A program made the translations under genes and the position numbers. A stretch of DNA of 64,000 nt from Pogonophryne albipinna (lineage: Eukaryota > Chordata > Actinopteri > Perciformes > Artedidraconidae). The notes under the pieces were generated by a model that ran no database searches, was not told the DNA's origin, and worked only from the letters and a program-made list of their open reading frames with translations. The first letter of the stretch is position 1. Every line of letters begins with the position of its first letter. Where the stretch lies: contig JAPTMU010000093.1 in assembly GCA_028583405.1 (NCBI GenBank), forward strand, positions 331,504-395,503, given 5' to 3'. Shown here one piece after another: positions 48,535 to 61,200 of the stretch.

Positions 48535-49242
48535 AAGTAAAAAAAAAAAAGTAGGGCTACGATTTATTACGTTATTGTCAGATCAAGTCTGATATTTGTT
48601 TCCTTGCAGCTCCACTCGCAACATCTCAAACAAAGGACAGATATTAAGGAACATTTAACATTATTACAATCCCTGAAAAAACAAAAACACACCTTGAAGA
48701 CCCTCTAATGTTTCGACCCGGGCTTTGATTACAAAGTCCGTGTTTCTGTCTTCTTTATTTAGAGACGTGATCTGATTGGCCCTCACTCCCTGCCTTTTTG
48801 TTTTTCCTCCAAAAAAAAATTGGTGATTTTATGAATGATCTTTTTGTACATATTTGAATAATCCGCTTGGACTCAAACCGTAGTCTCACTCCAACTTGTT
48901 TCTGGCGAACTGGTTTTTTCCTTTTTATTTTATTTCATCGTTTTAAAAAAAGATTTTCCGTAACAACGTTTGAAACCTTTTAGATGCGGATATGTGCTCG
49001 AGCTGTTTGGCTTATAGCTTTATGTATGTTTTTAGAGATTCTGGTTTCAATGTTAAATAGCTAACAGCAACAAAGCATATGTCTCCTAAACATGTATTTA
49101 AAACAAATGAAAATACAATTTGTATTGTCACAAAGTAATGTCTTGTTATTGAAAGAAGAACAAAAAAAGAAAAAAGGACCCTCGCAGTCCCATTTTTTGG
49201 CTTTTACATTTTGGCTTGTATTCTTTGCTGTTTGTCTGCTTT

Positions 49243-49248
49243 AATAAA
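49243..49248 (+). terminator. syncrip: Proximal syncrip poly(A) signal
   Basis: AATAAA 709 bases after the stop codon, within gctttaataaacatacac, followed by a GT-rich stretch near 49268. Confidence 0.6.
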
Positions 49249-49419
49249 CATACACAAAAACTTCAAATTGTGTTGCAAATTCATGTTTCGGCAAATTCTC
49301 TCTTCAAATTGCCTTCAAATTTTTAGGAAAATGGACTAAAGGTTTGCCAACGCTGGCTCCATGCTACAGAGTCACCTTGCATGCCTTCAAATTCAAAAGC
49401 ACTTCTTCTGATAGCCTCT

Positions 49420-49560
49420 GGCCGTTTCTCAATGTCGAGGAGGCTTGCTTGGTAGCACATGTATGCTGGGCATTCAAACAGTCCTTCGGCGCCACTCGAT
49501 GACCTAGTATGCTTGAAATAGTGGCTCTGGGGCAGCTTTACTCGACATTGAGAAACGGCC
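49420..49560. mobile_element. 141-bp MITE with perfect 20-bp inverted repeats
   Basis: GGCCGTTTCTCAATGTCGAG at 49420-49439 is exactly inverted at 49541-49560. The inner 101 bases are non-coding. The sequence could fold into a hairpin. No clear target duplication was seen, so the superfamily is open. Confidence 0.75.
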
Positions 49561-51050
49561 ACGGTATGTGTGGTGACATACTCCATCCTTATGACTTCCT
49601 CATGTCCAAAAACATCACAATCTGGTGTCCTGAATTCACCGTCAGTGCAGCGTTGATAGTGAACCCCTACGAGGGTACTCTTTCCAGTGGAGGGGAATAA
49701 ATAAAAAAAGCACAATTTGATTTATTCAGAAGCTTTTCCCAGAAGGATCGACCTAGCTGAAGGAGACTAATCTGCATGCGGAGGGTTTATGTTGCCCTGC
49801 ATGCTTTGTGCTTTTGAACCCCCTCTCTCCTCCTAACCCTTCCTCTGCCTGTCTGAGCGCCTTTTCACCTGCTGCCCCTCAGAGTTAATTCAATCCGTCT
49901 TCTCCAGGCATTCTCTGCATGTTTTTAACCCTTTCAATGTGTGCAGATTCACCCTCTGTAGTGTGACATGTGATATGATCCTGTTTTCCATTCTCTAATT
50001 GCTTCCTTTTGTTACCTGACTAGCAGGAAAAAGAGGGGGAGGCTGGTCCTGATGTGTCGCTATGAAGAAGACCCAGTGTGAGACTCTGCTACACACTTTC
50101 TGCTACACACTGCTGCCCCCCCCCCCCCCCCCCCCCCCCCCCGGAGGAAATGGTAAGGTCAACGACTCAGCGCTCCAAACGTTATCCAGCCTTTTTCTAA
50201 ACGGGAGCCACGTCTCCTAAAAACTGCCATGCTCCGAGATAATCAAGAACTTCCTTTTTAAGAATCCCCAGAAAATGCCATTTGAAACTAAAGAGTTGAT
50301 GATGTTGAAGCGCTTTTTTTGACAGTGTGCTGTGCTTTATTTCATGCCATCTACTAGTTACGTTGAGCTCTTAAAGGCACAGTTCACCCTGTAGTGCAGC
50401 TTCAGATTGTTTAGATGTGGTTTCCTCACTGAAATGTCTTCCTTCTCTCCAACATAAAGGAACTACATGGCTCTCAACCTTTGAAAAACCTCCACAGTTG
50501 TCTCTTTTCAGTCAGAGCCACTTTCTTAAGGTCATGCACAGACCGTGTTGTGAGCACTTTTACTGAGTAGATGCACGCTTCAGTAGATATAAAGTAATCC
50601 GTACCTAATTATTTTAAACACGTTTCCTGCAGTTCGTTTACGGGAAAAAAAACTAACAAATTACTCAGAAAAAGCTCAAAGAATATCTAACATTTAAATG
50701 AGAACAAATATCATAATACGGAAAAACTGTATATTCTCTGAGATGAAAGTGGTTATATTTGAAGAAAAAAAAATCAAACATTTACGAGAAGAAACTGTTC
50801 GTACTCATTGAGATTAACGTGGTCGATTTATTGTAAATAAATCACAAATGTAAGAGAAAAAATATCATATTTTCTCCGAGATTTAATTATAGATTACTAG
50901 AAAAAACTCAAACACAAATAATGTGAAAAAAACAATTAATGATATAACATGCTTCAGAAAAGATGTGCAAACATTTAATTATACAAGAAAAGTACATTAA
51001 AACAGTGCAGAGTAAACTTGTGTGTTTGTGTCTTTTATAACAAAGTGCAC
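49561..51050. other. Downstream of syncrip, nothing coding
   Basis: Possible extended 3'UTR. It holds an uninterrupted run of 27 C at 50116-50142, a region prone to polymerase slippage. The remainder is AT-rich and unassigned. Confidence 0.45.
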
Positions 51051-51054
51051 GTTC

Positions 51055-51984
51055 AGACTGACTGTGTGTGGGGTTCAGACTGACTGTGTGTGTGAGGGGT
51101 TCAGACTGACTGTGTGTGTGGGGTTCAGACTGACTGTGTGTGTGTGGGGTTCAGACTGACTGTGTGTGGGGTTCAGACTGACTGTGTGTGTGAGGGGTTC
51201 AGACTGACTGTGTGTGTGGGGTTCAGACTGACTGTGTGTGTGAGGGGTTCAGACTGACTGTGTGTGGGGTTCAGACTGACTGTGTGTGGGGTTCAGACTG
51301 ACTGTGTGTGTGAGGGGTTCAGACTGACTGTGTGTGTGGGGTTCAGACTGACTGTGTGTGGGGTTCAGACTGACTGTGTGTGGGGTTCAGACTGACTGTG
51401 TGTGTGAGGGGTTCAGACTGACTGTGTGTGTGAGGGGTTCAGACTGACTGTGTGTGTGAGGGGTTCAGACTGACTGTGTGTGTGGGGTTCAGACTGACTG
51501 TGTGTGTGGGGTTCAGGCTGACTGTGTGTGTGGGGTTCAGACTGACTGTGTGTGGGGTTCAGACGGACTGTGTGTGTGGGGTTCAGACTGACTGTGTGTG
51601 TGTGGGGTTCAGACTGACTGTGTGTGTGAGGGGTTCAGACTGACTGTGTGTGTGGGGTTCAGACGGACTGTGTGTGTGGGGTTCAGACTGACTGTGTGTG
51701 TGTGGGGTTCAGACTGACTGTGTGTGTGAGGGGTTCAGACTGACTGTGTGTGGGGTTCAGACTGACTGTGTGTGTGGGGTTCAGACTGGGGGGGGTTCTG
51801 ACTGACTGACTGTGTGTGTGTGGGGGGGGTTCAGACTGACTGTGTGTGTGTGTGTGTGGGGGGGGGGGGTTCAGACTGACTGTGTGTGTGTGTGGGGGGG
51901 GGGGGTTCAGACTGACTGTGTGTGTGGGGGGGGGGTTCAGACTGACTGTGTGTGTGTGGGGGGGGGGGGGTTCAGACTGACTGT

Positions 51985-52015
<31 letters not shown>

Positions 52016-52094
52016 GTTCAGACTGACTGTGTGTGTGTGTGGGGGGGGTTCAGACTGACTGTGTGTGTGTGGGGGGTTCAGACTGACTGTGTGT
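51055..52094 (+). repeat. GT-rich minisatellite (ttcagactgactg unit)
   Basis: Each unit is gttcagactgactgtgtgtg with a variable tail of (tg)n, agg or G-run; unit length 19 to over 45. Units grow steadily toward the right, where G-runs of 8-18 appear (from about 51780), a gradient of expansion. Confidence 0.9.
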
Positions 52095-52785
52095 TAAACA
52101 ATTAATTTATCAGAATAGAATTCAAACTCACTGAGACCTAACTGACAACAAAAAAATAATTAAGAAATGTACTCGAAAAAACTCAAATATTTCCTGAGAT
52201 AAAGTGGAGAATAAATTACAACAATTTAAGCGGTTGATTTACAAAAGTTCAAACTCCACAGAAATAGTTAGTATTCTCTGAAAGAGCTAAATATATGAAA
52301 GAGTGGAGCCATGTAGTTCCTCACACGTTGGAGAGAACTCTCCCGTGCACAACACTCAACCAAACAATCTCAATTGAAAATAACATTTCGGGGTGAACTG
52401 CCCCGTTTTTAACCTTTCTAAGATCGACCTGATGACCTCCCGTTATCAGAGGAAACCCGACACGGAGCACTTCAAGAGTTATAGCTCAGCTGGTCCGTTG
52501 AGGTGAGACGTCCAGGAAATATACTGCATTTAGAGAGAAAAGCGGCACATTTACAAGAAAACACTGAGATATGTTTTCATTAAAATTACTTTTTTTTATG
52601 AGAAATCTAATTGTTTTAAAAGAACTTTTGCTCATGATTTTTATTCCAGTAAATATAAGACTTATCTTATATTTTACATGTTTTCTTCTAAATTTACCCC
52701 AATTTAAAGTCACATTTTATGAGAGAAAAATCTGTATTTTTAGCATACACATCAAGGCTCTATTCAGAAACACACACCCCATTAT

Positions 52786-53317
52786 TTGTCACACACACAT
52801 AGAGACACACACACACAGACACACACACAGACAGAGAGACACACACACACACAGACACACACAGACAGAGAGACACAGACACACACACAGACAGAGAGAC
52901 ACACACACACACACACAGACAGAGAGACACAGACACACACAGACACACACACACACAGAGAGACACACACACACACACAGACACACACACAGACAGAGAG
53001 ACACAGACACACACACAGACAGAGAGACACAGACACACACACAGACAGAGAGACACAGACACACACACAGACAGAGAGACACACACACACACAGACACAC
53101 ACACAGACGGAGAGACACAGACACACACACAGACAGAGAGACACACACAGACACACACAGACACACACACAGACAGAGAGACACAGACACACACAGACAC
53201 ACACACAGACAGAGAGACACACACAGACACACACACAGACAGAGAGACACAGACACACACACAGAGACACACATAGAGACATACAAACACACACACACAG
53301 AGAGAGAGACACACACA

Positions 53318-53356
<39 letters not shown>

Positions 53357-53426
53357 AGAGACACACACACACAGACACACGCAGACACACACACACAGAG
53401 AGAGAAAGAGACATACACACACGCAC

Positions 53427-53463
<37 letters not shown>

Positions 53464-53610
53464 CACACACACAGACTGAGAAAGAGACACACACACACAC
53501 ACACACACAGAGAGAGACACACACAGAGAGAGAGAGAGACAGACACACACACTGTTCTGTCGCACCGACACCCAGCTACACACACACACACACAGACACA
53601 CACACACACT
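52786..53610. repeat. (ACAC AGAC AGAG) compound array
   Basis: Words acacacacagacagagagac and acacagacacacacac alternate for about 0.8 kb with no coding content; all strands and frames appear open because the words contain no stops. Confidence 0.95.
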
Positions 53611-54715
53611 ATCCCTGTCATTGTACCTCGTGTAATCCCACAGAATATCCGTGTGTCTTCTTGTAAACGTACCTCTTTAATCTCGATGTATTCTCTCCAT
53701 AACTGCTTCGTTTCCCGCTCTGTATTTTAATTATTCGATATGTCAGCGGCCCTAAAACTGTGTCCGATAGCGACGTCGTTTACAGACAGAAGCTGTTTTT
53801 GTAAATGTGTATTTGTTTGTAAAATGGAAACGCCCTTTGTCTTCCATGATGGGAAACCTGTCCTTCTGTTATTATCCGTACCTGTCAATGTTTGCACAAA
53901 ACATAAACTTAGAGGTTAGAGATAACCCTGACATGAACAAAAGCATGGTCATTCATTTCAAATAGTAGACTGATTATTATCATGCCGTATCTGTTGTTGT
54001 GACTGCTGTTAGTTCATGTGTACACGTTATACTGGAAATCAACATGTTAAGAGTTTAAAGGAGAACGTAACTAACTTTTGGGGACATACTTTGCATTTTA
54101 GGGGAAGATATTGGTTCACGGGGAGAAATGTCCTACAGATTAATGTGTCCAATCATTTCAAAGCGTGTACATTACTCAATTTTTGTAAAAACAAATCAAT
54201 ACTTTTTGACTTCCTGTTTAGTTCCTGTGAATTGTTGACAGCAAACAAATATAGAAAAGCATTAGATTTGTCGTTTTCTGTGTTTTTCCCCTTAAAGCCA
54301 CAAGAAATCCGTTGCACACAACCCTAACTCTTCCTGTTGGGTGGTGAAAGGCATTCTGGGAGTTGTAGTCAAAATCACAGCACGAGTTAATGCATTGTAC
54401 ATCCCACACATTTAGTTTGGGTTTCTCCTTTAAGCTCTCTTTAATCCTCATTAGTGTGTAATAGCATTTATTTGCCATGAAATGTGTTTTTAAATCTAGC
54501 TTTCTTCCCGTTCAGAGAGGATTGTGCAGCTTGTTCTTTCTTTGTATTGTTTTCTTACCAGGAGTCTGATTTACTTTTGTTTTTCATACTAGTGTCGACT
54601 CTGTTGGAGCTCTGAGAGTCAGGAATGATGTTTTTTTTTGCTAACAAGTGTGTTTGCATTCTTGCAAATGAATTGTTTTATACTGTACAGTGAGGTGAGT
54701 TAAACCTATTTTTCT

Positions 54716-54721
54716 AATAAA
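54716..54721 (+). terminator. Possible distal syncrip poly(A) signal
   Basis: AATAAA in tttctaataaagttattgac followed by strongly GT-rich sequence (ggagttgtgtgtttcatttg). 53630-54715 is unique, non-repetitive sequence that would suit a long 3'UTR. It would imply a 6.2-kb syncrip 3'UTR, or it may end another transcript. Confidence 0.4.
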
Positions 54722-54822
54722 GTTATTGACTTTGATCTGGAGTTGTGTGTTTCATTTGTGTAGATGATGTCATTTTGTATACACACCTGCATTTGAAGCA
54801 GTGACGATTCTAGAGTCTGGGG

Positions 54823-55351
54823 CAGAGTCCTGCATCGGGTCGGGTACCCGCGGGTATTTTTTCAAACGCTTTTTTCCGGGTTCGGGTCTGGGTAAAACAA
54901 AGAAGATGCGGGTCGGGTCGCGGGTGTTGCATAATTTCTATATTAAAATAATAATAATTTAATGTTTAAATCCTCAGACCTCTCCCCCGCGGGACCGCGC
55001 ATAATCATAACCTCTGCAGCGCATCAATCTGCTGCTGCATTGGAAATGGCTGAGGTGAAGCTCTCAGCGGAGAATACAGCATTTTCAATAACACTTCCTC
55101 GAGAGCGAAACCCAACGTCTGGAGGCTTTTGGTTCCTAGATGAGAAAATAACCAACATCCCACGCTTTGAGACAAATATGCACCTGCGTGTGTTAACAAT
55201 TGCACGTTTTCACTGCTCATATATAGGCGGGTTCGGGTCGGGTTGCGGAACTAATTGGCAATATGTGCGGGTAGCGGGGCGGGTTCGGTATTGCACGTCG
55301 CGGGTGCGGGGCGGGAGCGGGTCTTGAAAATCAGACCCGTGCAGGACTCTG
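54823..55351. mobile_element. Non-autonomous hAT with exact 8-bp TSD
   Basis: Ends CAGAGTCCTGCA and TGCAGGACTCTG are perfect 12-base inverted repeats; GTCTGGGG flanks both (54815-54822 and 55352-55359). Subterminal GGGTCGGGT/CGGGT words are many near both ends. It has itself landed in a repeat whose left part reads cagtgacgattctagag and right part gggccataggcaaaaag, so this is another nest. No transposase. Confidence 0.85.
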
Positions 55352-55359
55352 GTCTGGGG

Positions 55360-56025
55360 GCCATAGGCAAAAAGTCACTGGGGGCCCCTCGAAACCAGCT
55401 TTCATCAACATCAGTGGCGCCCCAACACACTCTTCCCCCTTTTTATACCTTACTAGAAAAAACTCTAATCTTCTCTTGGATTAAAGCGGTAAATAATATG
55501 GAAAAAAACGATTAATTTATCAGAATAAGATTCAAATGATTGGCGAAAAAAACTACAATATTAATTGAGATTAAAGTGGGGAATTTAATAAAAATAAATC
55601 ACAAATTTAGAAGAAAAACCTCAAATATTATGGGATTTAAGTGGAAAATATGAGAATAAATTACAAATTTAAGTGGTTGATTTACAAGAGACACATTACC
55701 AAATTCGACCCGACTCGGATAGGCGGTAGAAGATGGATGGATGTGCACTTTATTTGTTTGTTATATAAAAGTCCCATGTATTATTATTATTATTATTATA
55801 TATACAGTTTGTGCCCGTCACAAGAAATCTGTAGATTTGCTTTAAATGTAAAAATTGCATTTATTTGAACCTAGAGGCATTTTTTTTAATGATGTTGATA
55901 TGATATGTTTATGTATATTCTTGAATAAATAAATAACATTAAATAAAAAAATAAAAACTGGTGTTTACGGAAGACAGGAAAGCTTGGCTGTGATTGGTTG
56001 TGCTTCGTCACTTGACGTAGCTCTG
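55360..56025. other. Intergenic between syncrip and snx14
   Basis: AT-rich with a short (ATT)n near 55782-55800. No gene seen. Confidence 0.5.
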
Positions 56026-56029
56026 CGCG

Positions 56030-56263
56030 ATTGCGTCACGGCTGTATAAAGAGTCATGTGAAAGTGGGCGTGGTTAAATGTAAACTGAAAAACAACAGAC
56101 GGGAAGTCAGTTGGGACTTTAATCCGGATAAATAACAAATAAACAGAAGGAAAACATGAAGTAAACACGTTGGAAACTTGAACCTGGGAATTATCCTGCC
56201 CGGCAGCTGAAGACTTGTGGATAAAATGTGTTTTATATGAAGAAGTTCTCCTGCACTATTAAG
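56030..56263 (+). promoter_or_regulatory. snx14: snx14 promoter and non-coding first exon
   Basis: tgtataaagagtc near 56043 is TATA-like and is preceded by gattgcgtcacg. The exon ends ctattaag|gtaaat at 56263. It lies about 2 kb before the coding start on the same strand. The transcription start is not fixed by sequence alone. Confidence 0.5.
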
Positions 56264-56339
56264 GTAAATCTCTACTGTTAGCACGGTGAGCTAACTAGGG
56301 CTAGCTGTCGTCGAGCTACATTTAATCTGTTAAAATGTA

Positions 56340-56806
56340 ACTCGCTTTAAGTGGTTTAAAGTAACTAAGTACATTTCCTCAAGTACTTAAGTGCACTTTT
56401 GAGATGGTGTACTTTGACATGTATTTAATCCCTTTAGTTACGTTACAGATGTGGATGAATGATGTGAAATCTAACCAAGTGTTGAATCAGACTTTAGTTC
56501 CACCTGGAGTAAATCCACCAGCTACCCTGCAGTCTACAAAGTCATTCAGACTAGCTGCTCCTTCACCAGCTACCCTGCAGTCTACAAAGCCATTCAGACT
56601 AGCTGCACCTTCACCAGCTTTGAGAACACTTTCATGATCAATCATTATAAAACATATCATATATATTATTCTGAAATGGACCAATCTGCACAACGACTAC
56701 TTTAACTGTCTTTCACTATATTTTGATGAGAATACTTTTCTACTTTCACTTGAGGAACATTTTGAATACAGGACTTTTACTGTAACAGAGTATTCCTACA
56801 CTCTGG
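56340..56806 (+). repeat. Dispersed repeat that seeds the snx14 minisatellite
   Basis: Matches 3040-3180 (gatgtgaaat, cagactttagtt) and carries an internal duplication (accagctaccctgcagtcta twice, 56517 and 56568). It ends in tggtacttctacttttactc, which is the sequence amplified next to it. Confidence 0.55.
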
Positions 56807-58118
56807 TACTTCTACTTTTACTCAAGTACAAGATCTGAGTACTTCTACTTTTACTCAAGTACAAGACCTGAGTACTTCTACTTTCACTCAAGTACAAGAT
56901 CTGAGTACTTCTACTTTTACTCAAGTACAAGATCTGAGTACTTCTACTTTGACTGAAGTACAGATCTGAGTAATTCTACTTTTACTCAAGTACAAGATCT
57001 GAGTACTTCTGCTTTTACTCAAGTACAAGATCTGAGTACTTCTACTTTTACTCAAGAACAAGATCTGAGTACTTTTACTTTTACTCAAGTACAAGATCTG
57101 AGTACTTCTACTTTGACTGAAGTACAGATCTGAGTACTTCTACTTTTACTCAAGTACAAGATCTGAGTACTTCTACTTTTACTCAAGAACAAGATCTGAG
57201 TACTTTTACTTTTACTCAAGTACAAGATCTGAGTACTTCTACTTTGACTGAAGTACAGATCTGAGTACTTCTACTTTTACTCAAGTACAAGATCTGAGTA
57301 CTTCTACTTTTACTCAAGAACAAGATCTGAGTACTTTTACTTTTACTCAAGTACAAGATCTGAGTACTTCTACTTTGACTGAAGTACAGATCTGAGTACT
57401 TCTACTTTTACTCAATTACAAGATCTGAGTACTTCTACTTTTACTCAAGTACAAGATCTGAGTACTTCTACTTTTACTCAAGAACAAGATCTGAGTACTT
57501 TTACTCAAGTACAAGATCTGAGTACTTCTACTTTGACTGAAGTACAGATCTGAGTACTTCTGCTTTTACTCAAGTACAAGATCTGAGTACTTCTACTTTT
57601 ACTCAAGAACAAGATCTGAGTACTTTTACTTTTACTCAAGTACAATATCTGAGTACTTCTACTTTGACTGAAGTACAGATCTGAGTAATTCTACTTTTAC
57701 TCAAGTACAAGATCTGAGTACTTCTGCTTTTACTCAAGTACAAGATCTGAGTACTTCTACTTTTACTCAAGAACAAGATCTGAGTACTTTTACTTTTACT
57801 CAAGTACAAGATCTGAGTACTTCTACTTTGACTGAAGTACAGATCTGAGTACTTCTACTTTTACTCAAGTACAAGATCTGAGTACTTCTACTTTTACTCA
57901 AGAACAAGATCTGAGTACTTTTACTTTTACTCAAGTACAAGATCTGAGTACTTCTACTTTGACTGAAGTACAGATCTGAGTACTTCTACTTTTACTCAAG
58001 TACAAGATCTGAGTACTTTTACTTTTACTCAAGTACAAGATCTGAGTATTTCTGCTTTTACTCAAGTACAAGATCTGAGTACTTCTACTTTGACTGAAGT
58101 ACAGATCTGAGTACTTCT
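56807..58118 (+). repeat. 33-bp minisatellite with higher-order structure, snx14 intron 1
   Basis: The basic unit contains acttttactcaagtacaaga and tctgagtacttct (33 bases). A variant with gactgaagtacag occurs at 56951, 57114, 57246, 57377, 57534, 57666, 57830, 57961 and 58092, that is every 131-132 bases with three longer gaps of 157-164. So the array has been amplified in four-unit and five-unit blocks. Confidence 0.9.
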
Positions 58119-58243
58119 CTCTCCTCTGGCTGTAACTCTTTAAAGCAGCTTATAGTGTAATTTGAACCCGTAAATAGCGTCTGTTTCCTGGGTGTCACCG
58201 TCTGAAACGTCTCTCTCTGGTCCGCAGGTTCTTTGACGACAGG

Positions 58244-61200
58244 ATGGCAGGTTTTTTAATGTTTGTAGAGAAAGTGAAGCTGGGTCTGAAGATAGACGTC
58301 CTGAGGGAAGTGGGACGTCAGTACCCAGTCTTCTGCTTCCTGCTGCTGTCTCTGGTGGCGCTCACACTGCTGCTAAACAGGTAGAAAACACACACAGCAT
58401 GCATGAAATCAGTGTTTCTATTAAGTCTGCACTCAGAGGGAGTCACAATAATACACTTTATTTACATTGCACCTTACACAGCCCAAAGTGCTTTACAGTG
58501 TGTGACAGAAAATGACAACATAATTAAAAACAGAAAGAGTGATATCACTGAACCATAAAACCATAAAACACGAACAGTGAAATTACAAATTGCCGCAAAT
58601 TAAAAGCCAAATTAAAAAGATAGGTCTTAAATTGACTTTAATTCCAATTGTGGTCACTTTATTGATATAGCGCCTTTCGTGCATGATGCAGCCCCAAGAG
58701 CCCCAGACGAAGCTCAGGTTCCAGCTCCTGTATTAGATCAGTGTTCGTGAGCGTTTCTGTTGAGTTTTAATGCGGTTTACTCGTCCCTCTCCAGGTATCT
58801 CCACGTCCTGATGGTCTTCTGGTCGTTCCTCGCCGGCGTCACCACCTTCTACTGCTCCCTCGGACCGGAGTCCCTCGTTCCAAACATCTTCTTCCCCGTG
58901 AAGCTGAGGAACAAAGTAACTCACACGTTAACCCTTTAGCTGCACAGTGTGTAAAGGCCTTTTTATATTTACTTAATGGCCAAGTCATTTTTAAACTACT
59001 GTCAACAGAAGCTATAATGGTAATGAACTCAGCTTATTGTGAGCCCAACATGTGCAGGTTAGCATGTGCTGAGGTTCACAGCAGGATTTAAGAGCTGGTA
59101 ACTAGACTATAATGTGATTTCTAAATATGAATAACATGAATCCTTTGTCCTCCGCAGCGTCAGGAGCAGGAGCTGTTTCCTCTGGGTCACAGCTGCGCCG
59201 TGTGCGGGAAGGTGAAGTGCAAACGCCACCGGTACGTTGTTTTATTATTTATATATCTATATATCTTCAAGCTTGATCTATCCAGGGAACACTTCAGAAT
59301 CCGGTTTGCACATACCAGGAATCTGCTTTGGTGTAAATGGTGCATTCACATCAAGAGGAGTAGTTAGAGGTACTAGTTCAATAAAAAAGCCTTCGTCCAC
59401 ACCTACTCTAGTGTTTGCTGCATGTCATAACAAACCGTCAGCCATGGACCTCACTGTGGAGCACACCTGGACGTTTAGGTCATGATTTCTGTACTTTCTC
59501 GTGTCCTCGTCCCTCCACCAAGTCGCTCTGATTTCACAAATGTTGAATTCCCTGCAGGCCGACGCTGCTGCTGGAGAACTATCAGCCGTGGTTAGACCTG
59601 AAAGTTCCTTCAAAGGTCGACGCTTCAGCAGCAGAGGTACGTCCGTTATGATTCACGTCTACAATTGGTAGCGTCTTACTTTTGTACGCTTCCCCTTTCT
59701 CATAATGTTATTCAACTTGTTTCGTCTTTCTTTCTGCCCTTTACAATACCATTATTGTTTCGTTCTCCTACAGCAATGAAATATATGCAAACACGAAGCT
59801 TAGTCTTCTCAAAAACACTGGATGATATCATGCTTTGTGGCACGACAGGGCGTCCGCGGGGTCTTAAGAAGTATTACAAGTTGATAAATCAATTTAGCGA
59901 AAATGAAGGCTATTAAAAAATATTAAAGGGCATTTTCCAAGGTGTTACATTTTGTAGCTTGTTTTTTTGACGTCACCTGAACAGGACATCGCACGCTCAC
60001 TGCTTGATAGCGCGGAGCTCCGTTTACGCCGGTTGCTAAACAACATCGTTATGGGGAAATGCAAGTCTGCGTCCAAATGGTTGGAAGATCAGGAGGAAGG
60101 ACACTCAATACTGTATATAGTCAATGTGAGGTAAAGTGTGTCGCCATGGTAACCGGTTAAAACTCCAAGTGGTGATGAGGTCTTACAAGGTATGGAAAGG
60201 GTCTTAGAGGTCTTACATCTGACTTCAGGATTCCTGCACGAGATAAATAACTTCTCAACAGTGCATACTTCTCCTTAAACCGGATCAATAAACATGAAGA
60301 GGTTAATCCAGTCGTGAATCTAGGTTTTAAGTTCATATCACAAAACCCAATTTCCTCCGTGATAAATAACGTTGTGGGGATTTTTTGAAATATCAACCAT
60401 GAAGTGGTGCGTTCAGGGACCCTCAGTAACCTCCAGCTGTTTCTGTGTGTAGTTCAGAGTGTGGTGCGTTCAGGGACACTCAGTAACTTTGAATATATGT
60501 GTGTGTGTAGTTCAGAGTTCAGGTTTTAAGTTCATATCAAGAGTAAAAAATAATGTATAAAAAACTGAAAATATCTTAAATGATTGCCTAGATTACTTTG
60601 ACTTAATTATAAAAAAGGAATTGTTAATAACTCCAGAAAGACATATTGAACGTATAATTGAAAAGCATTCTTTCTCCCTTTTTAAATGATTATCTGTCAT
60701 CTGTGTTTGTAAACTTCAAAACACATCATCTGAGATGTCTATGTTGTCTCCTTCTCCCTTCTACCTGTAGGTGTTCGAGTTAGTTCTGGAGAACTTTGTG
60801 TACCCGTGGTACCGGTGAGTGTTTCCTTGTTTACAGAGTGTTGTTTGTTATTTAGAAGTTGTTTTAAGATTCAAAGGTTTTATCGTCACATGCACATAAA
60901 GCGACAGTGTAGAAATGGACCTGAGCTCCTCCAACAATGCCACATATATCATAAAATACAAATAAAAAATAGTGCAAGAAGTCTCTATACATGTAAATAG
61001 AATATGATATATACAAGGAAGCTCCATAGTTTCTCTTAGAATAAAGTCACTTATATATTCAGTTTCATATTTAATATCCCATCCGTCACATACTGTATAT
61101 TTATTACATGGTTTAGTTGAATACTCGATTCTGATTGGTCAATCCAGAACACGTGACACGTTGTTAATCCAGAACAGACAGCTGTCTTCGTTGTTAAGGA

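Noticed and set aside
52571..53730. His/Thr- and Cys/Val-rich frames of 260-314 codons
   Set aside because: Simple-sequence (ACAC/AGAG) translated in every frame; no start context, no conserved protein.
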